From Streptomyces antimycoticus (GTDB lineage Bacteria; Actinomycetota; Actinomycetes; Streptomycetales; Streptomycetaceae): a stretch of DNA of 64,000 bases. A program made the position numbers and the translations under genes. Positions within the stretch are counted from its first letter, which is position 1; every line of letters starts with the position of its first letter. The notes beneath the pieces are model-generated. The model saw only the letters and a list, made by a program, of their open reading frames with translations, was not told the origin of the DNA and did no database searches. Location of the stretch: positions 5,146,001 to 5,210,000 of the forward strand of contig NZ_BJHV01000001.1 in NCBI RefSeq assembly GCF_005405925.1, in the 5' to 3' direction. Below are positions 36,986 through 45,701 of this stretch, piece after piece.

Positions 36986-38491
36986 TCATCCGGTGGCTTC
37001 CGGCTCGCGATGGGTGGCGAGGTACGTCACGGCGCTGATCACGGGGATCACGGCCAGCACCCACCAGACACGGTGGTAGTCCCCCAGGATCGTCGCGCTT
37101 GTCGGCGTCCCCAGGACGGCCACGAACACGCTGACCCCGAGCAGCGCGCCCAGCTGCCGAAAGCTGTTGTTGATGGCCGTGCCGACACCGAAGCGCTCCG
37201 GTGGCAGCGCCTTCGCCGCGGCGCTGTTGAGAGTGGAGAGGGCCAGGCCGACCCCGATGCCGTTGAGCACGAGGGTGGGCAGCCAGTGCGTGGCCCAGTG
37301 CGGCGAGGCGCCGGTGCGCAGGGCGAGAGCGGCGGCGCCCGCGGCGTAGAAGAGGGCGCCGATGACGAAGACCGGTCGGTAGCCGAATCGTTCGGCCAGC
37401 CGGCCGGCCAGCGGGGCCACGAGCGCGGTGACGAGTGCGCTGGGGCTGACGGCCAGCGCGGACTTCAGCACGGAGTAGTGCCAGACGTTCTGCAGGAACA
37501 GCAGGCTGGAGAGGAGAACGGCGAAGAAGGCCACGGAGAAGACCAGCGTGGCGACGTTGGACGCCTGGAAGTTCCGAATCCGGAACAGGCTCAGGTCGAG
37601 TGCCGGCCGCGCGGCGTGCCGGGAGCGGCGGATCAGCACCGGGATCAGGAGGACACCGGCCGCCGCGGTCGCCAGGACACGCGGATCGTCCCATCCCAGG
37701 CGCGGCCCGTAGATGACGGCGAAGCTGAGCAAGGCGGGGGCGACGGCGCTCATGGCGACCCCGAGGGGGTCGGGTAGACCTCCGTTCCGGGAACCGCGGG
37801 TCTCGGTCAGCAGGCGCGCGCCCCAGGCCGCGGTGAGCAGGCAGACGGGGACGTTGAGCAGGAACACCCAGCGCCAGGTGGTGTATTCGATCAGGAGCGC
37901 GCCCAGGGTCGGGCCGATCGCGGTGGCGACGGCCGCCATGGCGCCCCAGGTGCTGATCGCCGTGGCCCGGCGCTCCAGGGGAAAGGCGGGCAGGAGGAGC
38001 GCCAATGAGGCCGGAACGATGATGGCGCCGAAGACACCTTGGGCCGCCCGTGCGGCGATGAGGACGCCGAGCCCGGGGGCGAGACCGCACAGGGCGCTGC
38101 TGAGCGCGAAGCCCACGAGACCGATCTGGAACAGGCGCTTGCGGCCGTAGGTGTCGGCCAGTTGCCCGGCCGGGATCAGGAACGCGGCGAAGACCAGGGT
38201 ATAGGCGTTGAGAACCCACACGAGGCGGGTGATACCGGCATCGAAGCTGGTGCTGATCGTGTCGAAGGCGACATTCACGATCGTGGTGTCGAGGAAGACG
38301 ATGAACACGCCGAGGCTGGTCAGCGCCAGGATGCGGCGGGCGTCTCCGTCCGGTACCGACGGGGAGGGTACGACCGGGGGCGTCGCTTCCGGGGCAGACG
38401 GGGTGGCGGGGGTGGCCGAGGTGGTCGGGGCGGATGGGACGGACGGGGTCGGCGGAACGGACGGGGTGGGCATCGGCGCGCGGCTCCTCAT
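36986..38491 (-). CDS. DHA2-type MFS exporter
   Basis: 501-residue major-facilitator protein of the 14-helix EmrB/QacA drug:proton antiporter type. A Pro/Ser/Thr-rich cytosolic tail of about 50 residues precedes helix 1 (LGVFIVFLDTTIVNVAF, with the DTTIVNVA motif of the group). Motif A appears as GQLADTYGRKRLF. The start may be the ATG at 38491 or at 38473. It lies 110 bp downstream of the acyltransferase gene on the same strand. It could export a drug or, given the neighbours, a lipid product; the latter is speculation. Confidence 0.88.
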   Translation of the reverse strand: MRSRAPMPTPSVPPTPSVPSAPTTSATPATPSAPEATPPVVPSPSVPDGDARRILALTSLGVFIVFLDTTIVNVAFDTISTSFDAGITRLVWVLNAYTLVFAAFLIPAGQLADTYGRKRLFQIGLVGFALSSALCGLAPGLGVLIAARAAQGVFGAIIVPASLALLLPAFPLERRATAISTWGAMAAVATAIGPTLGALLIEYTTWRWVFLLNVPVCLLTAAWGARLLTETRGSRNGGLPDPLGVAMSAVAPALLSFAVIYGPRLGWDDPRVLATAAAGVLLIPVLIRRSRHAARPALDLSLFRIRNFQASNVATLVFSVAFFAVLLSSLLFLQNVWHYSVLKSALAVSPSALVTALVAPLAGRLAERFGYRPVFVIGALFYAAGAAALALRTGASPHWATHWLPTLVLNGIGVGLALSTLNSAAAKALPPERFGVGTAINNSFRQLGALLGVSVFVAVLGTPTSATILGDYHRVWWVLAVIPVISAVTYLATHREPEATG

Positions 38492-38600
38492 ACGGCGGTC
38501 GGGGTCGTCCTCACACTGCTGTCGGGTCCGGCGGCCCGCGCACGCCCCGTCGGCAGGACGTACGGCAGCGGGCGCGGGGACTGTCCGACGGGGGTACGGG

Positions 38601-39881
38601 TCACCGCCACGAGCTGATGACCAGTGCGAACAACGCGATGAAGGCCACCCCCACGAGGACGAGGTACTGCGGGAAGAAACGCCGCCAGCGCTGGGTGAGC
38701 ACGCCGATCAGCGTGAGCACGAGGCCGCCGCCGACGATGCGCTGCCCCCGGGCGGCCGTGGAGCGCAGCACCCATTCGCCCGCGGGGACCCCGGCTCGCC
38801 CCGCCTCGGCCGCGTACACCTTGTAGGGGATACCGCTGGCGGGCTGGTGCCGTACCGCGCGGGCACCCTCCAGCCGGATCTCCTTCTGCGCCGTGGTGTG
38901 CATACGCGTGGTGGTCAGCGGCTGGGGCAGGTCGACGGAGGCCCCGGAGTACAGGCCGAGCGCGACCAGACCTCCGGCGACGCTGGCCACGGCGGCGCTC
39001 AGGGTCAGCCGCAGCCCGGCCCTGGGCGCCGCGACGCACAGCACGGCGAGCGCGAGCTCCGGCAGCAGCGGCCAGCTCAGCGCCTCGGTGAAGGACCAGG
39101 CGGCGACCAGGCCCAGGCCTTTCCAGGACACCGCCAGCCGGGCGATCCGGTGCCGGACCCGGCTGTCGCGGGGCCGGCGCTCGGCGAGGAGTTCGAGGAC
39201 CGCCGTGCGGGCCGTGTCGGCGTCGGGGTCCGTCAGCGGCTGCCCGATCCGCACCCGGACGGCGTGCGGACGCAGCCGTCCGCGTTTGGGCAGCAGTTCC
39301 GCGGTGCCGGACAGGGCGACTGGTACCACGGGCACACCGTGGGAGACGGCCAGGTCGACCGCACCCCGCCGGAACGGGCCCACGCGGCCCTCTCCTCGGG
39401 TGCCTTCGGGAAAGACGACAACCGCGTGTCCGGCACGCAGCATGGGACCGGCGATGTCCTGGAGGTCGGAGTAACCGCCACCGTGGCGGCGTACGGGAAA
39501 CGCGGCGGCCAGGACCGAACACACCAGGCGGCGCGCACGCTTGAGGAACCAGTAGTCGGCGGCTGCCGCCACCCGGGGAGCACGGGCGACGCTGAGTGCG
39601 GCGAGGAGTACTGCCGTATCCGCGTGCGAGGAGTGGTTGGCCACCACGACGCAACCGCCCTTCGGCAGCTTCCCCTTGACCGTGAGACCACCGGTGAGGA
39701 AGAGGACGGTCCGCCAGAACCGCCGGCGCAGCCACGCCGCCACCAGAAGTCGGAACGCGGGCCGGTCCCGCCGCCCGGCGGCCTCCTCCGCCCCGCCGGC
39801 CACGCGTCGCTCGGGCCGCGTATCGCCCTCGGTATGGCTCCGTACCGCGGATAACGACCCGGTTGCCGCGTTCTTCGTCAT
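38601..39881 (-). CDS. PlsC-like acyltransferase with C-terminal membrane domain
   Basis: 426-residue protein. The N-terminal acyltransferase domain has the catalytic NHSSHAD (NHx4D) and the glycerol-phosphate site FPEGTRGEG. After about residue 245 there is a membrane region with several hydrophobic segments, then a soluble loop and two more helices at the C terminus (VLTLIGVLTQRW and the final YLVLVGVAFIALFALV). The fusion is longer than simple 1-acylglycerol-3-phosphate acyltransferases. The ATG at 39881 overlaps the frame-corrected stop of the CdsA-like gene, so it is the third coupled gene of the lipid module. Confidence 0.82.
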   Translation of the reverse strand: MTKNAATGSLSAVRSHTEGDTRPERRVAGGAEEAAGRRDRPAFRLLVAAWLRRRFWRTVLFLTGGLTVKGKLPKGGCVVVANHSSHADTAVLLAALSVARAPRVAAAADYWFLKRARRLVCSVLAAAFPVRRHGGGYSDLQDIAGPMLRAGHAVVVFPEGTRGEGRVGPFRRGAVDLAVSHGVPVVPVALSGTAELLPKRGRLRPHAVRVRIGQPLTDPDADTARTAVLELLAERRPRDSRVRHRIARLAVSWKGLGLVAAWSFTEALSWPLLPELALAVLCVAAPRAGLRLTLSAAVASVAGGLVALGLYSGASVDLPQPLTTTRMHTTAQKEIRLEGARAVRHQPASGIPYKVYAAEAGRAGVPAGEWVLRSTAARGQRIVGGGLVLTLIGVLTQRWRRFFPQYLVLVGVAFIALFALVISSWR

Positions 39882-40725
39882 GGCATGGCTCCCAACAGCA
39901 GAAGGGTCACGAGAAGGGAGTCGATGCGGTCCAGCAGCCCCCGAACCCGGGCAGCCAACGGCCCGCGTCCTTGACCCCGGCATTTCGTTTGATCATGGAT
40001 TCGAGCAGGTCGCCCAGTGCGCAGCCGCACAGCACGGCGAGCCACCGCAGCGGGGTCCAGGCGTCCATGGCCCACAGCGCCACACCGGACAGGGCGGCGG
40101 AGCCCACAACTCCGCCCCAGGTCTTGGCCGGTGAGAGGGCGGACAGCGGACGCCCCAGAGGACCGGAGCGGCCCAGTGCGCGCCCGCCGCACCAACCGCC
40201 CACGTCCGCGAAGGCCACGCTGACGCAGATCGCGATGGCGAGGTCCCCCAGGGACACCAGTCCGGTGAGGGCAACGGGCAGCCAGATCAGGCCGAAGGTG
40301 GTCCTGGCCGCGCGGCCGGCGCCATGGACCACGTCCTGGCCCACCAGAGGCGGCAGCGCGGCGGCGCAGAGCAGGACGCCGGCCGCGGGCAGCGTGAGCA
40401 GTCCGGGGCGCAGCCAGGCGATGAGGGGCAGGAGCACCCCGGCAGACAGCAGCACGGCGCCGTCGGCGCGGCGCAGGCCCACCAAGCGCACGTACTCGAC
40501 GGAGCCCACCACTGCGAGCCCGGCCGCGAACAGGGCGGCTCCGGGTGCGCCGAAGCCCAGCGTCCCGCAGACGATCAGTGCGGTGACGCACCAGGTCCGC
40601 CAGCGACGGCGCAGTTCGACGTTGCGGACGAAGAGAAGGGCGAGGCCGCTCACCGTGAGCGTCCCGGCGAGGAGCGGCACGGCCCGTGCCATCTCCGGCG
40701 GAAGCACATCCGCGAAGGGGGTCAC
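39878..40725 (-). CDS. Phosphatidate cytidylyltransferase-like protein, apparent frameshift near the end
   Basis: CdsA-like membrane enzyme making CDP-diacylglycerol from phosphatidate and CTP. It has multiple hydrophobic helices and the late motif FADVGGWCGGRALGRSGPLGR...SPAKTWGG. As written the frame ends GRWLPGFGGCWTAS at 39907. One more base in the C run at 39939-39943 restores the family signature (SMIKRNAGVKDAGRWLPGFG then GLLDRIDSLL) and a stop at 39878-39880 that overlaps the next ATG. The signature His of the HGG triplet is Phe here. About 281 residues when corrected. Coupled to the upstream CDP-alcohol transferase gene. Confidence 0.83.
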
Positions 40726-41378
40726 AGCCGACCGCTCAGAGGATCGTGATCACGATCCTCGCCGACCCGACCACTCTCGCCGTCATGACCGCCTTCGCCG
40801 TCACGGCGGTTGCAGAGCGCCACGACCTGGAACAGCCGCACACCGGCGGTCAATGCGGAACCGACCACCATCACCACCGCGGCGGGCGCATACCACCCGG
40901 ACGCCGCGGCGACCGCGACGACGAGGCAGCGCTCGGTCTTCCCCATCGGCCCGCCGTTGATTCTCCGCACCCCGGCCGCGGCCCCGGCGATGGAGATCCA
41001 TGACGGCGCCGAACTGGCCAGCAGCGCACCAAGTACGAATGGAGGCGATAGGTGCGGCAGAAATCCGAGAACCACCACGAGATCCGCCGCTCGATCACCG
41101 ATTTCATTCAGAAACGAACCCAGGCGGGTCTGCTTTCCGGTTTCCCTGGCAATGGAGCCGTCGAGATTCGCGCAGGCCAATCGAGCCGTCAGGAATACCA
41201 CCACGGGAACGACGGCCCAGGGAGCGGCCAGCATGGCGAAGGACGCCGCAGCAGCGCCTGCACAGAGCACTCCCGCAAAGGTGACCGCATTCGGAGAGAT
41301 TCCGCTCCGGATCAACCATCGCCGGAGCAGGGTTAATCGGCGGGCGAACCACGGTTTAAGCGCGTACAGCCCATTCAT
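40722..41378 (-). CDS. CDP-alcohol phosphatidyltransferase-like protein with degenerate motif
   Basis: 218-residue membrane protein of the CDP-alcohol phosphatidyltransferase fold, with about six hydrophobic helices. The canonical metal motif DxxDGxxAR(x8)GxxxDxxxD is altered: the segment reads ANLDGSIAR, then GSFLNEIGD, so the first Asp is Ala and the third is Asn. The DG, AR and last Asp remain. It may have altered metal use, a different substrate, or be inactive. It is the first gene of the coupled module (40722-40725 overlap) with the CdsA-like enzyme that would supply its CDP-diacylglycerol. Confidence 0.8.
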   Translation of the reverse strand: MNGLYALKPWFARRLTLLRRWLIRSGISPNAVTFAGVLCAGAAAASFAMLAAPWAVVPVVVFLTARLACANLDGSIARETGKQTRLGSFLNEIGDRAADLVVVLGFLPHLSPPFVLGALLASSAPSWISIAGAAAGVRRINGGPMGKTERCLVVAVAAASGWYAPAAVVMVVGSALTAGVRLFQVVALCNRRDGEGGHDGESGRVGEDRDHDPLSGRL

Positions 41379-41851
41379 GGCGAGACGATAGCAAGCGGAT
41401 GAACGAATCGATACCGCCGACCCCCGAAGCTAGTGAATACACCAGGCGCACGCCTTATGGCACTAGTAAATGCACCAGACCCCACATTTTACCGGAACCC
41501 CGAATACCCGCTTCTGCATCGGATTTCCCCGGTACGCTCCGGCCCGCCCCCGGCAGACCCCCGAAGGGACGGCAGAACCGGCTCATTCCAACGAACCCGC
41601 ACTCCCCCCGGAAACGACCACGACGGACCACACGCCCACCCCACCCCCGCGCCCGCATTCGGCGACGACCGCCCCGGATGGAAGCCCCAGGCCACTCCCA
41701 CCGACCATCAGCCACAGAACCCGTCCGGTTTATCTCGATTCCGCCGGACATTGACTTCCCCCGACCGACAATGTGGCATGGCCCACAGAGCACGCGGTAC
41801 GCGCCATCGGCCGTGTCAGGGCACCTCATCAAGTGGGGTAGAGTGTTCCAC
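41379..41851. promoter_or_regulatory. Divergent region between the lipid module and tRNA-Ser
   Basis: 473 bp of lower-GC DNA with no credible gene. It should carry the lipid-module promoter (AT-rich around 41440-41520) and the tRNA promoter; TAGAGT at 41839-41844 is a candidate -10 element for the tRNA. Confidence 0.45.
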
Positions 41852-41938
41852 GGAGGATTCGCCTAGAGGCCTAGGGCGCACGCTTGGAAAGCGTGTTGGG
41901 GCAACCCCTCACGAGTTCGAATCTCGTATCCTCCGCCA
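41852..41938 (+). tRNA. tRNA-Ser (anticodon GGA)
   Basis: Acceptor GGAGGAT pairs with ATCCTCC; discriminator G and an encoded CCA follow. The anticodon loop TTGGAAA gives GGA at 41886-41888. A long type-II variable arm (ttggggcaacccctc) confirms serine. Confidence 0.95.
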
Positions 41939-41960
41939 GTGCCTCACCGGGCACGATGTC

Positions 41961-41992
41961 GAAGGGCCCCACCGCTCGCGGTGGGGCCCTTC
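41961..41992 (+). terminator. Terminator after tRNA-Ser
   Basis: 15-bp perfect arms (41961-41975 and 41978-41992) with a tight TC centre. Confidence 0.75.
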
Positions 41993-42000
41993 GGCGTATC

Positions 42001-42126
42001 TCAGTTGCCGTTGTCCTGGCTTTTGTCCACAAGGGACGTTCCCGGGGCTCCCCAGATGGCATCGGCGATCTGCCGGACGACGTCCTCGAGCATGGTGTCA
42101 GGCCCATGCAGGTAACTCGCCCGCAT
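42001..42126 (-). CDS. Possible small ORF downstream of the flavoprotein remnant
   Basis: 41-codon frame starting MRASYLHGPDTMLEDVVRQI and ending KSQDNGN. It is 31 bp downstream of the flavoprotein remnant on the same strand, with a GGAGG-like site (ccggaggtgcc region) only on the other strand. Codon use is reasonable, but I recognise no family. It may be a true small partner of the original flavoprotein gene or a leftover fragment. Confidence 0.3.
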   Translation of the reverse strand: MRASYLHGPDTMLEDVVRQIADAIWGAPGTSLVDKSQDNGN

Positions 42127-42157
42127 GCGTCCGGAGGTGCCGCCCCCGGTGCCAGGC

Positions 42158-42487
42158 TCACCGCACCTTGGGGTTCAGCAGCACCAGCGCTTGCTCCCAC
42201 CGGAACGTGTCGCGTCCGCCACCCGACTTCGGCTGGTGCGGCTCGTACTCGGCGACCAGCACGCCCATACCCCGTAGCCGCTCCAGACTCTGCCGGTATG
42301 CGGGATGGGCCGCCTGCGCGGCGTTCAGATAGGGCAGGGCGGCGATGGGGACGCCCAGGCCATACGCCTCGCACAGGATGCCCACCGCCAGAGTGTCCGA
42401 GATCCCGGCGGCCCACTTGTTGATGGTGTTGAAGGTCGCCGGGGCGACGGCGACGGCATCCGGCGGCGGGAGCGGGCGCGGGTCGCC
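42158..42487 (-). pseudogene. Flavoprotein gene remnant (C-terminal part)
   Basis: The reading frame from about 42487 leftward gives PPPDAVAVAPATFNTINKW and continues to GILCEAYGLGVPIAALPYLN and the stop at 42158. This is the C-terminal half of a phosphopantothenoylcysteine-decarboxylase-like flavoprotein (PATFNTINKW is the flavin-site motif). There is no N-terminal half; homology stops where the transposase remnant begins. A short internal GTG could give 75 residues but not a working enzyme. Confidence 0.7.
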
Positions 42488-42991
42488 GGGCGAGCGGAAG
42501 CCGCCAGGTCGTCCGCAAACACCTCGCCGCCCTTCGCGCGGGCACCGCCGAGCCGGTCCGAGCCGACATCCCCAGCCCTCGCAAGATCACCTCGTGGATC
42601 ATGCGGCCCCGCGAGAAGCTCATCGCAAGCCAGGACGAGCGACTCCTTCAAACCCGCCTCGCCTGCCCGGACATCACCCGGGCCTGCGACCTCGCTCGGG
42701 CGTTCGCCGACCTGGTCCGTCACCAGCGCGGATACCTGCTGCTGGAATGGATCCGGCAGGCCGAGCAGGACGCGCCGAAGCCTATGAAGGGCTTCGTGGG
42801 CTTCCTCCGCCAGGATCTCGATGCGGTGACCGTCGGCCTGACGCTGCCGTGGAGCTCCGGGGTTGTCGAGGGACACGTAAACAGGGTTAAAACTCAAGCG
42901 AGCCACGTATGGACGTGCCTCATGTGAACTACTCCGAGCCCGCATCCTCACCCTGCCAGGGCTACAGACGAAATGGGAGCTTTGGACGTGA
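42488..42991 (+). pseudogene. ISL3-type transposase remnant, frameshifted
   Basis: C-terminal part of an ISL3-family DDE transposase: HLAALRAGTAEPVRADIPSP, then RLACPDITRACDLARAFADL, GFLRQDLDAVTVGLTLPWSS and VVEGHVNR. A frame change at about 42890-42897 is needed to continue as LKRATYGRASCELLRARILT, with a stop at 42989-42991. The 5' two thirds, including the first catalytic residues, are missing. No intact inverted repeats were identified. Confidence 0.75.
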
Positions 42992-43105
42992 CGGAATGCA
43001 TGGCGGGGCGTTGGGCCTGAGCGCCGCCATGGATTCAGGGTCTTCTGTCACCCGCGGAGATTGAGCGATCTCACCGCGCCTCGAAGTGCTGACGTCAGAT
43101 CAACG

Positions 43106-43657
43106 CTACGGGCGCCGACCGGTGATGGCCACGATCCGGTCGAGGAGCGAAGCGTCGGTGGGGACCTCGACGGCCGGGCCCCACAAGCCCTCGATGGGAG
43201 CGTTCGGGACGAATGCGGCTACGTGGGCGTAGCAGGCTTGCAGCGTGTCGTCGGGGAGGTCGAAGGGCTGGTTGGTGGCCCTGGCGATGTCCCAGCCGTG
43301 CACCACTATCTCGGTGAGCGCGATCTTCCCCCATGTGTCATTCGGCAGATCGACGCCCGCGGCGTCGGTCCTGCCCTGCCAGGCCGCCGGGTCGTCCCAG
43401 GCGTCGCCGAGTGCACGCACGTTCTCGGCGATGCTTCCCCGCCAGTCGTCGCCAAGGTTCGCTGCAGTCGGCTCAGCGGCGGCTGTGTCGGCGTCCTTGC
43501 GAGCGATGCCGGTGAATCCCTGAGAAGCCCCGTCAACGTGGAGGATGAGGTCATGGACGGTGTATTCGGTACAGCGCGTAGGACTGGTGAGTTGCTCATT
43601 GCTCACACCTGTCAGCACGTCGATCATCTGGCGGCAGGCCGGCTTCAGGTCGATCAC
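43106..43657 (-). CDS. TIGR03086/maleylpyruvate-isomerase-fold (DinB-like) protein
   Basis: 183-residue helical-bundle protein of the mycothiol-dependent/DinB-like group. Evidence: VIDLKPACRQMIDVLTGVS, the CTEYTVHDLILHVDGAS segment with metal-type His, and ALTEIVVHGWDIARATNQP. GTG at 43657 follows a GAGGAGAAG site and removes an implausible Arg/Pro-rich upstream extension. These proteins bind a divalent metal and often use mycothiol, but the substrate is unknown. The tail TDASLLDRIVAITGRRP fits the family. Confidence 0.85.
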   Translation of the reverse strand: MIDLKPACRQMIDVLTGVSNEQLTSPTRCTEYTVHDLILHVDGASQGFTGIARKDADTAAAEPTAANLGDDWRGSIAENVRALGDAWDDPAAWQGRTDAAGVDLPNDTWGKIALTEIVVHGWDIARATNQPFDLPDDTLQACYAHVAAFVPNAPIEGLWGPAVEVPTDASLLDRIVAITGRRP

Positions 43658-44054
43658 GGGTTCTTCTCCTCGGTCGCGCGATGCGGTCACATAGGCAGAC
43701 GACCCGTGGAACAAGAACTCATCGGTCTGCTTCTCCACCGGGGGCCTCGGTCCGCTCCTGGTGCATGAACCCGGTAGCGAGCGCGAGAGCCCGGCGGGCC
43801 TCCGCAGTCGTGGTGGAGGACGGGTTGCAGTCCCCGTGCGTGGGCCTGGGATGGCCCGGCGAAGCTCGTCGAAGGCTCCCCGGGAATCTCCACACGCCAA
43901 CGCGGGACCTTCGCACAGCGTAATCCGCGTTTCAGCAGGTCGGTGGATTCCATCGGTCACTTCCCGGCGCGGCCTTTCGGCACATCGGCACATCGGCCCA
44001 TCGGCCCATCGGCACATCCGCCCATCCGCCCATCCAGGCCCGACGATGAGTGGA
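43658..44054. other. Region without a recognised gene
   Basis: About 400 bp between co-oriented genes. Frames present are short and I recognise nothing in them. The TetR-proximal end is the 8-bp repeat listed separately. It may be decayed DNA, consistent with the transposase scar nearby. Confidence 0.4.
43981..44036. repeat. 8-bp tandem repeat (seven units)
   Basis: Seven octamers of consensus cMcatcSg with small variations, ending 19 bp from the TetR stop codon. Confidence 0.9.
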
Positions 44055-44621
44055 TCAGCTTGCGGCGGTCAAGGTCCGCAGCCTGGCCAGCGTCTCGCGG
44101 ATGACGTCGCCCAGGGCGCGGTCCTCGGCGGCACGGACCCATCGGTCGAAGGCGACACGGAACACGGCGACACCGGTCTCGGCCGCCAGCGTGGCCTCGG
44201 CCTCGCCAACGCCCCGCCGTCGCAACCCGTCGGCCACGGTGAGCGACATGGCCGTGAGCTTGATCAGCTCACGTTCACGGAGGCTGGCGTTGGCCATGAT
44301 CACCTCTTGGCGCACCCGTGCGAGGTCGCGGTCATCGCCGATGACCTCGGCCGCGGCGTCGAGCGCGGCCGCGACGGCGTCCAGTGGCGACGCTGTTGTT
44401 GGCGCCGCCTCCAGGGCGGCGAGCGACTTCTCCTCCACTTCGGAGGACGCGTCGAAGAAGACCTCGCGTTTGTCGGCGAAGTACCGGAAGAAGGTGCGGG
44501 CCGTGACGCCCGCCCGTTCGGCTATATCGGCCACCATGGTCTGCTCGAAGCCACGTTCCAGATAGAGCGCCAGCGCGGCCTCGCGCAGCCGGCTACTGGC
44601 CCCAGGCTCCCACCGTCCCAT
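44055..44621 (-). CDS. TetR family regulator
   Basis: 188-residue TetR-type repressor. The HTH is in residues 10-56: LREAALALYLERGFEQTMVADIAERAGVTARTFFRYFADK. The ligand domain is helical and variable. Divergent from an NADP-dependent oxidoreductase with 135 bp between; two matching palindromes in that gap are the expected operators. The likely role is repression of both genes until a small molecule, perhaps the oxidoreductase substrate, binds. Confidence 0.9.
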   Translation of the reverse strand: MGRWEPGASSRLREAALALYLERGFEQTMVADIAERAGVTARTFFRYFADKREVFFDASSEVEEKSLAALEAAPTTASPLDAVAAALDAAAEVIGDDRDLARVRQEVIMANASLRERELIKLTAMSLTVADGLRRRGVGEAEATLAAETGVAVFRVAFDRWVRAAEDRALGDVIRETLARLRTLTAAS

Positions 44622-44685
44622 GCCGCGAGTTTAGGCGATCGCCACGTGGTGACACTCCGTGCCGGCGCGACCCCATCACCCACTC

Positions 44686-44706
44686 TGATGTCATCAGGTG
44701 ACATCA
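44686..44706. promoter_or_regulatory. Palindromic operator O1 (TetR)
   Basis: TGATGTCA-N5-TGACATCA with perfect 8-bp arms. It lies 33 bp (three helical turns) from an identical arrangement at 44719. Confidence 0.8.
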
Positions 44707-44718
44707 GCGGTGCTACGG

Positions 44719-44739
44719 TGATGTCACTTGATGACATCA
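44719..44739. promoter_or_regulatory. Palindromic operator O2 (TetR)
   Basis: Second TGATGTCA-N5-TGACATCA, with the same arms and spacing as O1, ending 17 bp before the oxidoreductase ATG, where it would block the promoter or initiation. Confidence 0.8.
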
Positions 44740-44756
44740 CTCTCTGGGGAGCCGGC

Positions 44757-45701
44757 ATGGCGACGATGAAGCGCATCCAGTACCACCAGTACGGCGGGCC
44801 TGAGGTGCTGCGGCTCGAGAACTTCGAGCCCGCACGGCCCGGCGCCGGCGAGATCCTGGTCCGGGTACGGGCGGCGGCGGCCAACCCGATGGACTGGAAG
44901 ATCCGCAACGGCGAGATGAAGATCATGACCGGTCGTGCCTTCCCGCGCGGGCTGGGTCACGACTTCGCCGGCGTCGTCGAGGCGGTCGGTGACGGCGTCA
45001 CCCGGCTCGCCGTCGGCGACGCCGTGCTCGGCGGAGTCGGCATCAAGGCGGCGGGAGCGTTTTCCGAGATGGTCCTCGCCGAGGAGAAGGCGGTCGTGCG
45101 GAAGCCGACGGACCTCTCCTTCGAACAGGCCGCCGCGATCCCCACTGTCGGGCTCACCGCCTTCCAGGCCATGACCGGCAAAGGGAAGCTGCGGCCCGGG
45201 CAAGCGGTCTTCATCCACGGCTGCCTCGGCGGAGTCGGCCGCGCCGCCGTTCAGTTCGCCATGATGCGCGGCGCCTCCTCGGTGGCAGGCAGCTGCCGCG
45301 CGAGTGCCGCGCGGGACGCGCACGACCTCGGTGTCACCCCGGTCGTGGAGTTCGACTTCGACCCCGCGGCGCTCAGCGGACGATTCGACCTCGTCTTCGA
45401 CACCGCCGGTACCCTCCCGATCAAAGCGGCACGGACGTTGCTGAAGCCCGGCGGCCGCATCCTCGACATCACCCCCACTCCTGCGAAATTCGCGAGGAGC
45501 GCGCTGCCCGGGCCCTTCCAGGTCATGATCGCCCAGCCCATCACGAGCGACCTCGAAGAGGTCGCGCGAGCCGCCGGGCAGGGCACACTGCGGCTGCCGA
45601 TCGCTCGCACCGTACCGCTCGCCGAATCGATCGCGGCGCTCATGGAGCTGGAACGCCACCGCACGCCCAAGGGCGGCAAGCTCGTCATCGCCGTCGACTG
45701 A
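44757..45701 (+). CDS. NADP-dependent oxidoreductase (quinone oxidoreductase-like MDR)
   Basis: 314-residue medium-chain dehydrogenase/reductase. The N-terminal GroES-like domain opens MKRIQYHQYGGPEVL and has no zinc ligands. The Rossmann segment is VFIHGCLGGVGRAAVQFA, where Cys-Leu replaces the usual small residues of GAAGGVG. The start is ATG at 44757 with GGGGAG nearby; upstream codons run through the operator region. Probably reduces an enone or quinone. Controlled by the divergent TetR. Confidence 0.9.
   Translation: MATMKRIQYHQYGGPEVLRLENFEPARPGAGEILVRVRAAAANPMDWKIRNGEMKIMTGRAFPRGLGHDFAGVVEAVGDGVTRLAVGDAVLGGVGIKAAGAFSEMVLAEEKAVVRKPTDLSFEQAAAIPTVGLTAFQAMTGKGKLRPGQAVFIHGCLGGVGRAAVQFAMMRGASSVAGSCRASAARDAHDLGVTPVVEFDFDPAALSGRFDLVFDTAGTLPIKAARTLLKPGGRILDITPTPAKFARSALPGPFQVMIAQPITSDLEEVARAAGQGTLRLPIARTVPLAESIAALMELERHRTPKGGKLVIAVD

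Noticed and set aside
41852..41938. tRNA-Ser as the attachment site of an integrated element
   Set aside because: I found no second copy of the tRNA 3' end and no integrase in the window.
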